Below, in pieces: positions 47,384-55,508 of a stretch of 64,000 bases of DNA. Every line of letters starts with the position of its first letter. Position 1 is the stretch's first letter. Origin of the DNA: Thermoclostridium stercorarium subsp. stercorarium DSM 8532 (GTDB lineage: Bacteria; Bacillota; Clostridia; DSM-8532); assembly GCF_000331995.1 (NCBI RefSeq), contig NC_020134.1, positions 1,587,465-1,651,464 of the forward strand, written 5' to 3'. The notes under the pieces were generated by a model, which had not been told where the DNA came from, searched no databases, and worked only from the letters and a program-made list of their open reading frames with translations. Made by a program: the position numbers and the translations under genes.

Positions 47384-48058
47384 TCACAGCCTCGATTTTA
47401 TAATATTAAGAACCACTTTTGCCGCTTCTTCCAAAGAAAACCCGGTCGTATCCAGTAAAATTGCGTCATCGGCTTTTTTCAGAGGTGAATGTGACCTGGT
47501 GCTGTCGTTTATGTCCCTGTATTCCATTTCTTTTTTTAGTTCTTCAAAAGTCTGTTTCAGCATACCCTTTTCCCTTAGTTCCTCATACCTTCTTTTTGCC
47601 CTTTCTTCTATTGAAGCGGTAAGGAATATTTTTACATCGGCATTCGGCAGCACATGTGTTCCTATATCCCTGCCGTCCATTACAACACTGTTTTCTTTTG
47701 CAATTTTCTGCTGCAGTTCAACCATTTTTTCCCTGACTGCGGGATTAACGGCTACATTGGACGACCCTACCGTAACAGCCGGCGTGCGTATTTCTTCGGT
47801 AACATCTTCTCCGTCAAGCAGTACTTTCTGAGCCCCGTTTTCATAAACAATCCTGAGATCTATATCCTTTACCATTTCGGCCAAAGCATCGCCGTCTTTT
47901 GTATCAATTCCCGACTTTATCGCTTTCAGCGCCACCGCACGGTACATCGCCCCGGTATCCAGGTACATGATACCCAATTTTTTGGCAACAATCTTCGCCA
48001 TTGTACTTTTTCCGGCTCCCGAAGGGCCGTCTATTGCTATTTGTATATGTTTTCTCAC
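47384..48058 (-). CDS. cmk: Cytidylate kinase
   Basis: Cmk phosphorylates CMP and dCMP. The 224-residue protein starts with the P-loop IAIDGPSGAGKSTMAKIVAK and has DTGAMYRAVALKA, MDGRDIGTHVLPNAD and the LID region RSHSPLKKADDAI. It lies three bases before plsC; about 30 bases separate it from the HutP-like gene upstream. Confidence 0.97.
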   Translation of the reverse strand: MRKHIQIAIDGPSGAGKSTMAKIVAKKLGIMYLDTGAMYRAVALKAIKSGIDTKDGDALAEMVKDIDLRIVYENGAQKVLLDGEDVTEEIRTPAVTVGSSNVAVNPAVREKMVELQQKIAKENSVVMDGRDIGTHVLPNADVKIFLTASIEERAKRRYEELREKGMLKQTFEELKKEMEYRDINDSTRSHSPLKKADDAILLDTTGFSLEEAAKVVLNIIKSRL

Positions 48059-48087
48059 ATGAATTCCTCCGTCGTGTTTATTTGGTT

Positions 48088-48513
48088 TTAAACCACTCTG
48101 TGTCCCACGCCGATTGATATTTCATTCAGATGAAGAAGCCCCACGCCGAAAAATACACAGACAGCGACGTGATCATGGTACCTTGCCACTCCGATTTTTC
48201 CGCCGACGTTCAGGCCGATGGCTTTGTTTGCAATTTGGTTCAAAGCCTCTCTTGTGGCACCTGCAACCGCTCCCTCTTCAGCATGGCTCTCAACAATAAC
48301 GCCTTCACGTTTAGCGGAAACCACGGCCCTTTCAATTATTTTTACAATTGAAGTTACAAAATCTCCACCGTAGTCAACAGCACAGCATTTTATACCCTTT
48401 TCGGCGTACTGATGCTTCAGAAGTTTCTCCTCATCACGTGTCGCGGACAAAGCCATGTATATTGCGGCTCTTACAACGTCCTTGCTTCCGAATTCCAAGT
48501 TACCGTCAAACAT
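48088..48513 (-). CDS. HutP-family RNA-binding regulator
   Basis: The 141-residue protein resembles HutP, the hexameric antiterminator of the B. subtilis histidine-use operon that binds RNA with Mg2+ and L-histidine. Matching features are SHAEEGAVAGATREALN, against ESHALYHATMEAL of HutP, and the end ISIGVGHRVV against TFGVGINHI. By alignment from memory, the first of three metal His (in SHAEE) is kept while the others (the His before ATMEAL, and the one near the C-terminus) look replaced. No hut genes lie in the window. It is directly upstream of cmk, so it may act on other transcripts or another ligand. Confidence 0.75.
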   Translation of the reverse strand: MFDGNLEFGSKDVVRAAIYMALSATRDEEKLLKHQYAEKGIKCCAVDYGGDFVTSIVKIIERAVVSAKREGVIVESHAEEGAVAGATREALNQIANKAIGLNVGGKIGVARYHDHVAVCVFFGVGLLHLNEISIGVGHRVV

Positions 48514-48642
48514 ATTAATCCTCCGCTATTCAACAACAGGGAAAGTTTCATTAAGCATTTGTACCAACATTTATCATTATATAAAACCAGACCGCGGAAT
48601 ACAAGGAGAACCTGCCGGCATGGAAACTTTCTGAGTACATGT

Positions 48643-49083
48643 CTAATACATGCCGTTTACAAATACCTTTGCTATCCGATGCAATCCCTTTTCGAGCGGT
48701 ATTGACGTTCTGGAATATTTAAGCCTTACGTTTTCAGATGTTTTCGCGGTTATCAGGGCTGCCCCCGGAAGTTCCTCAAGCACCCATAATTCAAGCACGT
48801 CACCGTCGGTTATTTTAACCGTAACCGGAAACTGTTCAACAAGAAGAATTCGGTCGCCATTTTTGAAAATCATAACGGAATACGGCTTATATTGGCCTAT
48901 TACGTCAAGGGTAATGCTGCCTCGTTTAATCAACGACTGATATGGCAAAAGCGGCTGACCCTGATACGGATCCGCCGGGATTTCCACACCTAACGGGTAA
49001 ATCCTGACTATCTGAACCCCAATCAGTATTACCACCATTATAACCGAAACAAAAATCAGAACCCAATTAAATCCCAGTTTCAT
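48643..49083 (-). CDS. Membrane-anchored protein of unknown function
   Basis: A 146-residue protein with one N-terminal membrane helix (about 7-27), so a signal anchor, followed by an external part that begins with Pro-rich sequence (PADPYQGQPLLPYQS) and seems all-beta: SITLDVIGQY, SVMIFKNGDRILLVEQFPV, DVLELWVLEE. No Cys and no known motif. It lies 94 bases after the BaiN-type gene and before the HutP gene on the same strand. No family is recognised. Confidence 0.6.
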   Translation of the reverse strand: MKLGFNWVLIFVSVIMVVILIGVQIVRIYPLGVEIPADPYQGQPLLPYQSLIKRGSITLDVIGQYKPYSVMIFKNGDRILLVEQFPVTVKITDGDVLELWVLEELPGAALITAKTSENVRLKYSRTSIPLEKGLHRIAKVFVNGMY

Positions 49084-49176
49084 GCTTTCACACGGCTTAC
49101 CGTTATTTTAAATACTTTATTATATTCTTTCCATACGTCTATGTTTTAAACGTTGGCCGCTGAAAGCATTGAACCG

Positions 49177-50403
49177 TCAAACACTGTTTCCTGCCACATA
49201 TCCGGTTGAAAACGCAATTGTCAGGTTAAACCCTCCGGTATAGGCGTCCACATCCATTATTTCACCGGCAAAATACAAACCTTTTATTAATTTTGATTCC
49301 ATTGTTCTCGGATTAATTTCCTTTACGCAGACTCCTCCGGCGGTTACAACAGCCTCGTCAAATGACCGGGAACCGGTAATTTCACATTTCAGGTTCTTCA
49401 GAAGATTAACAAGGCGCTGTCTCTCATTTCTTGTTACCTGATTTGCACTTTTTTCAGGCAGAATTCCGCTCAGTTCCGCAATAACGGGCACAAGCAGGCT
49501 GGGCAGCAGTTTGTTCAGTGAATTCTTGAACATTTTCCGGGGGTTTTCCTGAAAATCATTCTGAATCCTTATATCAAGCCCTTCCTCTGTCAAATCGGGA
49601 AAAAGATCCATCCGAAGGAAAATATCCCTGCAGCCGTATTCCAGAATATGCCGGCTCGCACTTAAAATTACAGGTCCCGTTACTCCAAAATGGGTAAACA
49701 TCATTTCCCCCCGCGCATTATATATTCTGCTGCCTTTCCTGTCCAAAAATTCAACCGATACATCTTTAAGCGACAATCCCTGTAACTTTCTTACCCAGCT
49801 TTCCTTAACCAACAGCGGAACCAGAGAAGGTCTTAACGGCGTTATAGTATGCCCAAGTTTCCGAACCATACTGTGCCCGTCACCTGTGGACCCTGTTCCG
49901 GGGTATGTAACTCCCCCGGTGGCAACTATGACCGCGTCAAGGCTTTTTTCAGTTCCGTCCGAAAGCCTTACACCTGACACACAACCGTTTTTTGTCAGTA
50001 TTTCCTCCACCCTGCTTTCAAATAAAAATCTTACATTATGCATTGACGCATATTTTAAAAGAGCGTCAACCACATCTCTCGCCCTGTCTGATTTCGGAAA
50101 TACGCGGTTATCCCGTTCAATTTTGAGATCAAGGCCCATTTTAATGAAAAAATCCATAATGTCTTTATTAGAAAAAAGGCTTAACGACGAATACAGAAAT
50201 TTCCCGTTCCCGGGTATGTTCGAAATAAGGGTATCCCAGTCACAGGCATTGGTGAGATTACATCTCCCGTTGCCCGTGATACGGATTTTTTTCCCTGCTA
50301 TTTTGTTCTTTTCGAACACAAAAACACGGTGCCCCCGTTCAGCCGCCCTCCCGGCTGCCATTAAACCGGACGCACCTGCACCAACCACTCCTATGTCTTT
50401 CAT
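49177..50403 (-). CDS. BaiN/HI0933-type FAD-dependent oxidoreductase
   Basis: The 408-residue flavoprotein has the dinucleotide-binding start IGVVGAGASGLMAAGRAAER, the family motif FEKNKIAGKKIRITGNGRCN, VIVATGGVTYPGTGSTGDG and the C-terminal signature VDAYTGGFNLTIAFSTGYVAG. This group (HI0933, BaiN in bile-acid converting clostridia) is widespread and mostly uncharacterised, with reduction of unsaturated substrates proposed. The ATG at 50403 (MKDIG) is used; an in-frame GTG at 50412 is possible. It lies 19 bases after the RpiR gene. Confidence 0.85.
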   Translation of the reverse strand: MKDIGVVGAGASGLMAAGRAAERGHRVFVFEKNKIAGKKIRITGNGRCNLTNACDWDTLISNIPGNGKFLYSSLSLFSNKDIMDFFIKMGLDLKIERDNRVFPKSDRARDVVDALLKYASMHNVRFLFESRVEEILTKNGCVSGVRLSDGTEKSLDAVIVATGGVTYPGTGSTGDGHSMVRKLGHTITPLRPSLVPLLVKESWVRKLQGLSLKDVSVEFLDRKGSRIYNARGEMMFTHFGVTGPVILSASRHILEYGCRDIFLRMDLFPDLTEEGLDIRIQNDFQENPRKMFKNSLNKLLPSLLVPVIAELSGILPEKSANQVTRNERQRLVNLLKNLKCEITGSRSFDEAVVTAGGVCVKEINPRTMESKLIKGLYFAGEIMDVDAYTGGFNLTIAFSTGYVAGNSV

Positions 50404-50421
50404 CACATCCACACCGTCTAA

Positions 50422-51288
50422 TCAGGAATCGCCCTTTTCATACACCTGATATTCATCCCATATTTTTTCAAGTTTCTCCAGTGTTGACTGTACCTGCTCC
50501 TTCCTTTTCAAACCTATTGCCACAATGATGGCGTTAATAATACTTAAAGGAGCCACCAGAGAATCCACGAACGAATTCATATCGCTTCTTGCAAAAATAG
50601 AATAATTGGCATACTTCACCAAAGGCGAGCTCGGGTTATCGGTTATTGCAATAGTTGTCGCGCCCTGTTTTTGCACAAACTGCATTGCTTTCGTGGTTCT
50701 TCTGGAATATCTGGGAAAACTGATACCGATAACCACATCTCCTTCCTTTGCGTTTATAATCTGCTCAAACATTTCACTTACACTGGTGGTATGTACCAGC
50801 CTCACATCCTGGAAAATGAGATTGAAATAAAATCCGAGGAAACTTGCCAGCGATGCCGAACTCCTTACGCCAAGGATATAAATGTGTCTGGCGTTAAGGA
50901 TTGTTTCCACGATGGTGTTGAAATTATCTTCATCTATTTCTTCCAATGTCATTTTTATCTTGTTCATGTCCGACTGAAGGACGCTTTTTAAAACATTGTC
51001 CTTGTCAATCCTGCTGGAAGAAACCTCAAGTCTTTGCACAGAGGTCAGCTTGCTTTTTATGATTTCCTTCAGTTTTTTCTGAAGTTCGGGATAACCGTCA
51101 AACCCCAGTTCTGCCGGAAACCGCACAACCGTCGATTCACTTACTCCAACCTCTTTTCCCAACTGGGCTGCTGTCATAAACGCCGCTTTATCATAGTGAT
51201 TTACAATATACGACGCAATTGCCTTATGACCCTTACTGAACGTAGGATACTTTTCTTTTATGAGGTTTAACAAATCGTCCATAATCAT
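50422..51288 (-). CDS. RpiR/MurR-family transcriptional regulator
   Basis: The 288-residue protein has an N-terminal helix-turn-helix of the RpiR type (TAAQLGKEVGVSESTVVRFP, about 39-58) and a SIS sugar-phosphate-binding domain (about 120-260; GVRSSASLASFLGFYF, GISFPRYSRRTTKA, ITDNPSSPLVKYANYSI). Family members sense phosphosugars such as MurNAc-6-P. Its target is not clear; the next gene downstream is the flavoprotein and the one upstream a HAD phosphatase. An 11-bp inverted repeat lies 12 bases before its start. Confidence 0.9.
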   Translation of the reverse strand: MIMDDLLNLIKEKYPTFSKGHKAIASYIVNHYDKAAFMTAAQLGKEVGVSESTVVRFPAELGFDGYPELQKKLKEIIKSKLTSVQRLEVSSSRIDKDNVLKSVLQSDMNKIKMTLEEIDEDNFNTIVETILNARHIYILGVRSSASLASFLGFYFNLIFQDVRLVHTTSVSEMFEQIINAKEGDVVIGISFPRYSRRTTKAMQFVQKQGATTIAITDNPSSPLVKYANYSIFARSDMNSFVDSLVAPLSIINAIIVAIGLKRKEQVQSTLEKLEKIWDEYQVYEKGDS

Positions 51289-51299
51289 ACTTCCTTAAA

Positions 51300-51339
51300 A
51301 TACCCTTAAGCAGTTCCTTTCTGGGTTACTTAAGGGTAT
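51300..51339. repeat. Perfect 11-bp inverted repeat before the RpiR gene
   Basis: ATACCCTTAAG and CTTAAGGGTAT face each other across an 18-base spacer. On the minus strand a short T run (TTTT) and then the SD AAGGAAG of the RpiR gene follow, and an A run precedes. This may be a terminator for the HAD phosphatase gene, an operator of RpiR, or both. Confidence 0.65.
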
Positions 51340-51411
51340 TCCGAAATTTTTTTATTATTTCACATCTTAATATATTATTATGCATTTTTAAAATCAAGAG
51401 CATTCAAAACC

Positions 51412-52218
51412 TTACCGCTCACTGTTTAATATGAATTTCTCAATTACATATGCCACGCCGTCATTTTCATTTGACAGCGTTACAAAGTCCGCAGCCTTTT
51501 TTATTTCTTCAGGCGCGTTTTCCATTGCAACTCCAAGTCCCGCATACTCTATCATTGACAGATCATTAAACCCGTCACCTACTGCTATCATTTCCTCCCT
51601 TTTGATACCGTAAAATTCCCCCAACTTTTCAAGGGCAATGGCCTTTGAAGCATTTACATCGACAAATTCAAGGAAAAACGGCTGGGACGTGTGGAAATTA
51701 ATTGTCGGGTTCAGTTTTCCCTGCAATTCCTTCAGAAAAGTATTGATTTTCTCCACTTCGTCATACCACAGGATTTTGTTTATTCCCTTTTCAATAAGTT
51801 CTTCAACATTTTCGTACAATATCGGCTCGGTGCCGCTTAAATCGCTGTATTTTTCAGCCCGTTCATCCATACGGTTAACATAAAGTTTATTATCAGCCCA
51901 TATGGCAATGGTTGTATTCCGTTCCCTTCCAAGTTTTTCAACCTGTATTGCATCCTCTTTTCTCATTGTGCACGAATATATAATTTTCCTGCTTTCTCCG
52001 GTTATTACCATCGCACCGTTGTATGTAATAACCGGGATATCCGCCTCGAGCTGGTTCATTATCAGCTGTACTCCCTGCACAGGCCTTCCGCTGCAGATAG
52101 TGAAAACAGCACCTTTTTTTATCGCTTCATGGATTTTTTCCTTTGTTTTCGGAGTAATTTCTCTCTTGTTGTTCACAAGCGTACCGTCAATATCCGCTGC
52201 AATCAGTTTATATTTCAT
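51412..52218 (-). CDS. HAD-superfamily Cof-type sugar-phosphatase
   Basis: The 268-residue enzyme has HAD motif I LIAADIDGTLVN, motif II TICSGRP, the Lys and motif IV in VGDGFNDLSMIEYAG, and a Cof-type cap domain. Cof-type HADs dephosphorylate sugar phosphates, flavin or related molecules. GGAAGGAAG precedes the ATG at 52218. It lies on the strand of the RpiR gene downstream; together they might handle phosphosugars, but this is inference. It is divergent from trmB. Confidence 0.88.
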   Translation of the reverse strand: MKYKLIAADIDGTLVNNKREITPKTKEKIHEAIKKGAVFTICSGRPVQGVQLIMNQLEADIPVITYNGAMVITGESRKIIYSCTMRKEDAIQVEKLGRERNTTIAIWADNKLYVNRMDERAEKYSDLSGTEPILYENVEELIEKGINKILWYDEVEKINTFLKELQGKLNPTINFHTSQPFFLEFVDVNASKAIALEKLGEFYGIKREEMIAVGDGFNDLSMIEYAGLGVAMENAPEEIKKAADFVTLSNENDGVAYVIEKFILNSER

Positions 52219-52332
52219 CAGTATCTTCCTTCCGGCCATAGTTCTGCTTTGATTTCATAAGTTAATTATAACAGAAAACATAGCGCCTTCAACTTAAATT
52301 CTTCGCCGCTTGCTTTCATGAATTTATTCCGG

Positions 52333-52361
52333 TTTACAACACAGACTGTAACAAGTATAAT
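52333..52361 (+). promoter_or_regulatory. Promoter of trmB
   Basis: TTTACA (52333-52338), a 17-base spacer and TATAAT (52356-52361) form a sigma-A-type promoter about 50 bases before the trmB start. Confidence 0.6.
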
Positions 52362-52413
52362 AGATTTTGCTCATGCTTTGGTATTACAAAAATTTTAAAG
52401 GAGGCCGTAGCTT

Positions 52414-53076
52414 TTGAGGCTCAGAAATATTCCAAAATCCCTTGATTTTGTATACAGTCACCCGAATTTTGTAAACCAGCCTGAAAATTTTGCAGGCAAA
52501 TGGGCCGAAGAACACTTTCACAACACCAATCCGGTATATCTGGAAATAGGCTGTGGCAAGGGTAAGTTCATAATAACCCATGCCACTCAAAACCCAAGCA
52601 TCAATTATATTGCCATGGAAAAATACCTGCCCATTTTGGGAAAAATGATAAAAAAACTGCCGGAAGAAGGATTGCCCAACCTTGCAGTATTTAACGCCGA
52701 TGCCGAAAATCTTCCGGAATATTTCGGTGAGGGGGAAATAGAAATTATTTTCCTCAATTTTTCAGATCCGTGGCCAAAGAAAAGACATACAAAACGCAGA
52801 CTGACAAACCCGAAATTTCTTGAAATGTATAAAAAAATATTAAAAGAAAACGGCTGCATTATATTTAAAACCGATAACCGTGACTTTTTTGAATACTCCA
52901 TTGAGCAATTTGAACTTGCGGGCTTTTCGCTGCAGGGTATAACCTACGATTTGCACAACAGCCCTTACGCAGAGGGAAATGTAACCACTGAATATGAAGA
53001 AAAATTTTTAAGCCTGGGCCAGCCTATATACAGACTATCCGCCCATAAAACCGAAAATATGGGTGCAAACGGCTAA
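52414..53076 (+). CDS. trmB: tRNA (guanine-N7-)-methyltransferase
   Basis: TrmB methylates G46 of tRNAs to m7G using SAM. The 220-residue protein has LEIGCGKGKFIITHAT for SAM binding, the active-site NFSDPWPKKRHTKRRLT and the C-terminal AEGNVTTEYEEKF. It starts with TTG, preceded by AAAGGAGG nine bases upstream. A good -35/-10 pair lies upstream and a hairpin follows the gene. It opens a plus-strand stretch after mostly minus-strand genes. Confidence 0.96.
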   Translation: MRLRNIPKSLDFVYSHPNFVNQPENFAGKWAEEHFHNTNPVYLEIGCGKGKFIITHATQNPSINYIAMEKYLPILGKMIKKLPEEGLPNLAVFNADAENLPEYFGEGEIEIIFLNFSDPWPKKRHTKRRLTNPKFLEMYKKILKENGCIIFKTDNRDFFEYSIEQFELAGFSLQGITYDLHNSPYAEGNVTTEYEEKFLSLGQPIYRLSAHKTENMGANG

Positions 53077-53792
53077 TGTACACATTTTTCAGGCATTAGG
53101 AAAGATAATATAAAATAAGCCTAAAACCAATATGCCCTTCTTATTTTATCGGATAAAGAAGGGTATATTTATGTTTACATAACAATTTTACTTTAGCGGA
53201 AGTACTTTAAATCTTTTCAATCATATATTAATTGAGGTTTATTCTGTCTTGCTATCGTTATGGTGTCAGCACGGGATGACGTCATATAAGCAAATAACTA
53301 TATAAAATTAAGAAAATTTAAGGCATGGTTTATTAAACCTTTACTTTTTCGTAAACTTTGTGGGCACTTCTGCATTGTCATTATTTTATTTGCCGTCAGC
53401 CAAATAAACTTACTGTTTTGCCCGTAATAATCCATGGGATGTTCGCAGTACTTTCATTTTCTTAAGCCAAAGTCTGAAATGTCCATTTTGACTATAAGTC
53501 GTTAAAGATGTTTACATGAGTCAAAAAGATTTTTTGATTAGTTACCTGCATATATTTGCTGGTAAATAAAATTTTATGTTAGAATAAAACGGGTGATTAA
53601 ATGAATGGATTTACTCAAGATTTTGTAAAAGCGTATTCAATGAAAAATTACAGCCATACAGAAAATATATATTATAGTTGATAAAATACCTTTAAAATTC
53701 ATAAGTTCAGATGAAAACCTTGCCAACATTTGATAATACCTTGTAACATAAAGCAATGATTAATTTATTCTTAAAACGAGGTAGGTATTTGT
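53077..53792. other. Gene-poor AT-rich stretch after trmB
   Basis: No convincing gene is present. A 26-codon frame starts at 53601 without a good SD. A 10-base palindrome with TGACGTCA lies near 53277, and a candidate promoter for the following small gene (TTGCCA at 53720, TAACAT at 53744) is weak. The base composition is more AT-rich than the neighbouring genes, so decayed sequence is possible. Confidence 0.4.
53131..53167 (+). terminator. Hairpin after trmB
   Basis: TGCCCTTCTT and AAGAAGGGTA, extended by A-T pairs, make a stem of about 12 bp with one G-T pair and a 13-base loop about 60 bases after the trmB stop. TTT follows; the T run is poor, so termination is probable but not certain. 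Confidence 0.45.
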
Positions 53793-54080
53793 ATGGTATT
53801 AGCTGACAAAAACTGCAGAAAAATTATCATTGAATGTGATTGCGGTTGTGAGTCAATAGGTATAGAAAAAATGGAATTTGAAAACGGCGTTAAAGAATAC
53901 TTTATTTCAATTTCAATAAGTTCTTATTACAGTGAACAGAGTGGATTTTTCAATAATTTGAAGAACAGAGTCAAAACTGCCTGGCACATTCTCAGGCATG
54001 GAACTTATACTCTTCATGAGATATGTTTAAATGAAAAAGAATTTAAATACTTAAAGGAAATTATACAAAATTACGAGTAA
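53793..54080 (+). CDS. Small protein of unknown function with a CDCGCE motif
   Basis: The 95-residue protein starts MVLADKNCRKIIIECDCGCE, where three close Cys and His-free surroundings could bind a metal, then has a beta-rich middle (KEYFISISISSYYSEQSG), and ends in a helix-rich part with RVKTAWHILRHGTYTLHEI. GAGGTAGG precedes the ATG. Proteins of this look, with a WxxLRxG motif, occur in phages and mobile DNA, but no family is firmly recognised. It is isolated in an AT-rich, gene-poor region next to tRNA-Trp, which fits a mobile origin. Confidence 0.6.
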   Translation: MVLADKNCRKIIIECDCGCESIGIEKMEFENGVKEYFISISISSYYSEQSGFFNNLKNRVKTAWHILRHGTYTLHEICLNEKEFKYLKEIIQNYE

Positions 54081-54208
54081 CGATGTAACCCGTCCCATTT
54101 AAGTCCGAGCCGAATGTTCATACATTAAAATACATAAATTCTTCTAAATTAAATACACTGCTAACTAAAATCTTTTGTAACTCTAAAATTGATAGTGTCT
54201 TGTCAAGT

Positions 54209-54243
54209 GGTGAAAAATGATTTCTACTTTATCATTTTTCACC
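54209..54243. repeat. 13-bp inverted repeat
   Basis: GGTGAAAAATGAT and ATCATTTTTCACC are perfect reverse complements with a 9-base spacer. There is no T run beyond it, and no gene ends here, so it does not look like a usual terminator. It may be the end of a relic mobile element. Confidence 0.7.
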
Positions 54244-54421
54244 TTATTTATGTAATAAAGCTACCGGGGTCAATGTAAATTTATTTATTGTGTAATTTTT
54301 GACATTGATTCCAAACTAAAGTAACACCTTTATGGGAAGTCGTTGGTTTGGTGTGGGTCAATTTTTATTCGCATCCCCCTGTTCTTTCAGAAACATTATG
54401 AATTTCAACAATAAAAATTAG

Positions 54422-54452
54422 AAAGCCTGTAACTTTTGAAGTTACAGGCTTT
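54422..54452 (-). terminator. Terminator of tRNA-Trp
   Basis: AAAGCCTGTAACTT and AAGTTACAGGCTTT form a 14-bp stem with a 3-base loop just after the tRNA 3' end. On the minus strand CTAATTTTTATT follows. Confidence 0.82.
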
Positions 54453-54457
54453 TAATC

Positions 54458-54533
54458 TGGCAGGGGAGACAGGATTCGAACCCGCGGCCGTCGGTTTTGG
54501 AGACCGATGCTCTACCAGCTGAGCTACTCCCCT
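54458..54533 (-). tRNA. tRNA-Trp (anticodon CCA)
   Basis: The 76-base gene has acceptor AGGGGAG with CTCCCCT, discriminator G, encoded CCA, D arm AGCTCAGCTGGTAGAGC and T loop GGTTCGAATCC. The anticodon loop CTCCAAA gives CCA. It has its own promoter and terminator. Confidence 0.97.
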
Positions 54534-54549
54534 ATGCATGACAAAATAA

Positions 54550-54579
54550 AGTATACAATAATTAATAGGGAAATGTCAA
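54550..54579 (-). promoter_or_regulatory. Promoter of tRNA-Trp
   Basis: On the minus strand TTGACA (54579-54574), an 18-base spacer and TATACT (54555-54550) lie about 17 bases before the tRNA 5' end. Confidence 0.8.
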
Positions 54580-54815
54580 TATTAAATTACTGAATAGGAC
54601 CGGATTATGTACTTTCGGCGGTAAAAAAGCGCTATCCGCATATCTTCCTTTGAGTTTTTGCTCTATTAGCATTTTTTCAGTGATATCCCCTCCTTCAGAG
54701 TTTTAAAATATAATAACGTTCTGTAACTTTTAACAGCTTACCCAGATTTATCTCTGAATAAAAAAAGCTTTTTTAGGCAAACTTATGTATACGAACAAAC
54801 AGGGGAGGAAAAAAA

Positions 54816-55040
54816 ATGGGCTCAAAAATTCAGAAAGTCAAAAAAAATGAGGACGGCGACATTACAGCCGTCATGCTTGACGACGGAAATGTATATGCCA
54901 TTGACGAAGCAATCAGGATGGCAAAAAACGGACAGATAGAGGGTGTAATTGTCGGACGCGCCAAGAACGGTCGCGAATATCTGAGAAGCCAGCCCAACGG
55001 CAATCCGAATGACAATCTGGACAATCTGCCCCTTATGTAA
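54816..55040 (+). CDS. DUF3892-type small protein
   Basis: The 74-residue protein has the DUF3892 pattern: KIQKVKKNEDGDITAVMLDD, YAIDEAIRMAKNGQIEGVIV, then a helix-poor GRAKNGREYLRSQPNG end. The family is common in Firmicutes; function is not known. AGGGGAGG precedes the ATG. It is a lone plus-strand gene between tRNA-Trp and the type I restriction operon and has its own terminator. Confidence 0.8.
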   Translation: MGSKIQKVKKNEDGDITAVMLDDGNVYAIDEAIRMAKNGQIEGVIVGRAKNGREYLRSQPNGNPNDNLDNLPLM

Positions 55041-55065
55041 CTTAAACTTTGAATGAGCTCCGGTA

Positions 55066-55100
55066 ACCCCGGCTGCTTCCGGAAAGCCGGGGTATTATTG
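55066..55100 (+). terminator. Terminator of the DUF3892 gene
   Basis: ACCCCGGCT and AGCCGGGGT form a 9-bp GC-rich stem with a 10-base loop, 25 bases after the stop, followed by ATTATTGT. The tail is only moderately T-rich. Confidence 0.65.
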
Positions 55101-55196
55101 TGATAATTTTAAAGCTCCGCTTTCACAAAAGGTTAAGCCCTCTTTCATTTATATAAACACCTTCAAATACGGAGCCGGTATTCTCGAATTTTCACC

Positions 55197-55508
55197 TTAA
55201 TTTTTTTCACCCAAATACGCTTTCAGAAGGGCTTTAAACAGAGGGCCATGGTTTGGCACTTTAAGATGCAGGAGTTCATGAACAATCACCTCTGCCCTGA
55301 AACCGGCAGGCTGACGCAATAATTCGGTATCAAACGTCAGCCTGCCCGTCTGTGAACAGCTGGCCCATTTACGCTTCATCGGACGGATATGTATCTCCTT
55401 AGGTTCCACCCCAATCCTTTCCGCCCACGCTTTCACCTCCGCCTTGAACACATCCGCAGGCACTGTCTCCTCCAACGGTACCCATTCCGTTTTGGTACTT
55501 TTTTTCAA
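55197..55508 (-). CDS. Short YgjP/M48-like zinc metallopeptidase
   Basis: The 103-residue protein is the C-terminal half of the YgjP-like (SprT/WLM-related) family: KEIHIRPMKRKWASCSQTGR and VIVHELLHLKVPNHGPLF, where HELLH is the zinc-binding HExxH and the later His a third ligand. Family members are normally about 230 residues, so the N-terminal part is missing or the gene is a compact variant. Its start overlaps the hsdR stop by four bases, so it is translated with the type I restriction genes. Such peptidases are often found next to type I systems, but a role in restriction is not established. Confidence 0.75.
   Translation of the reverse strand: MKKSTKTEWVPLEETVPADVFKAEVKAWAERIGVEPKEIHIRPMKRKWASCSQTGRLTFDTELLRQPAGFRAEVIVHELLHLKVPNHGPLFKALLKAYLGEKN

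Larger units (their letters stand above)
54081..54457. other. Non-coding stretch with possible insertion-sequence debris
   Basis: No gene with a ribosome binding site was found. It has a 13-bp inverted repeat (54209-54243) and several copies of a short GTCAAT/TTTTTGACATTGA-like motif, a pattern reminiscent of the terminal repeat clusters of IS21-type elements. No transposase fragment was recognised. Confidence 0.4.

Noticed and set aside
53601-53681. 26-codon plus-strand frame
   Set aside because: No good ribosome binding site and too short to support.
54458-54533. tRNA-Trp as an integration site for an island
   Set aside because: No second copy of the tRNA 3' end and no integrase gene were seen nearby; xerD at 8 kb is a housekeeping recombinase.
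54562-54672. 36-codon minus-strand frame behind GGAGGGG
   Set aside because: The SD is 16 bases from the ATG, the frame overlaps the tRNA-Trp promoter, and the sequence has no known family; probably a relic or chance.
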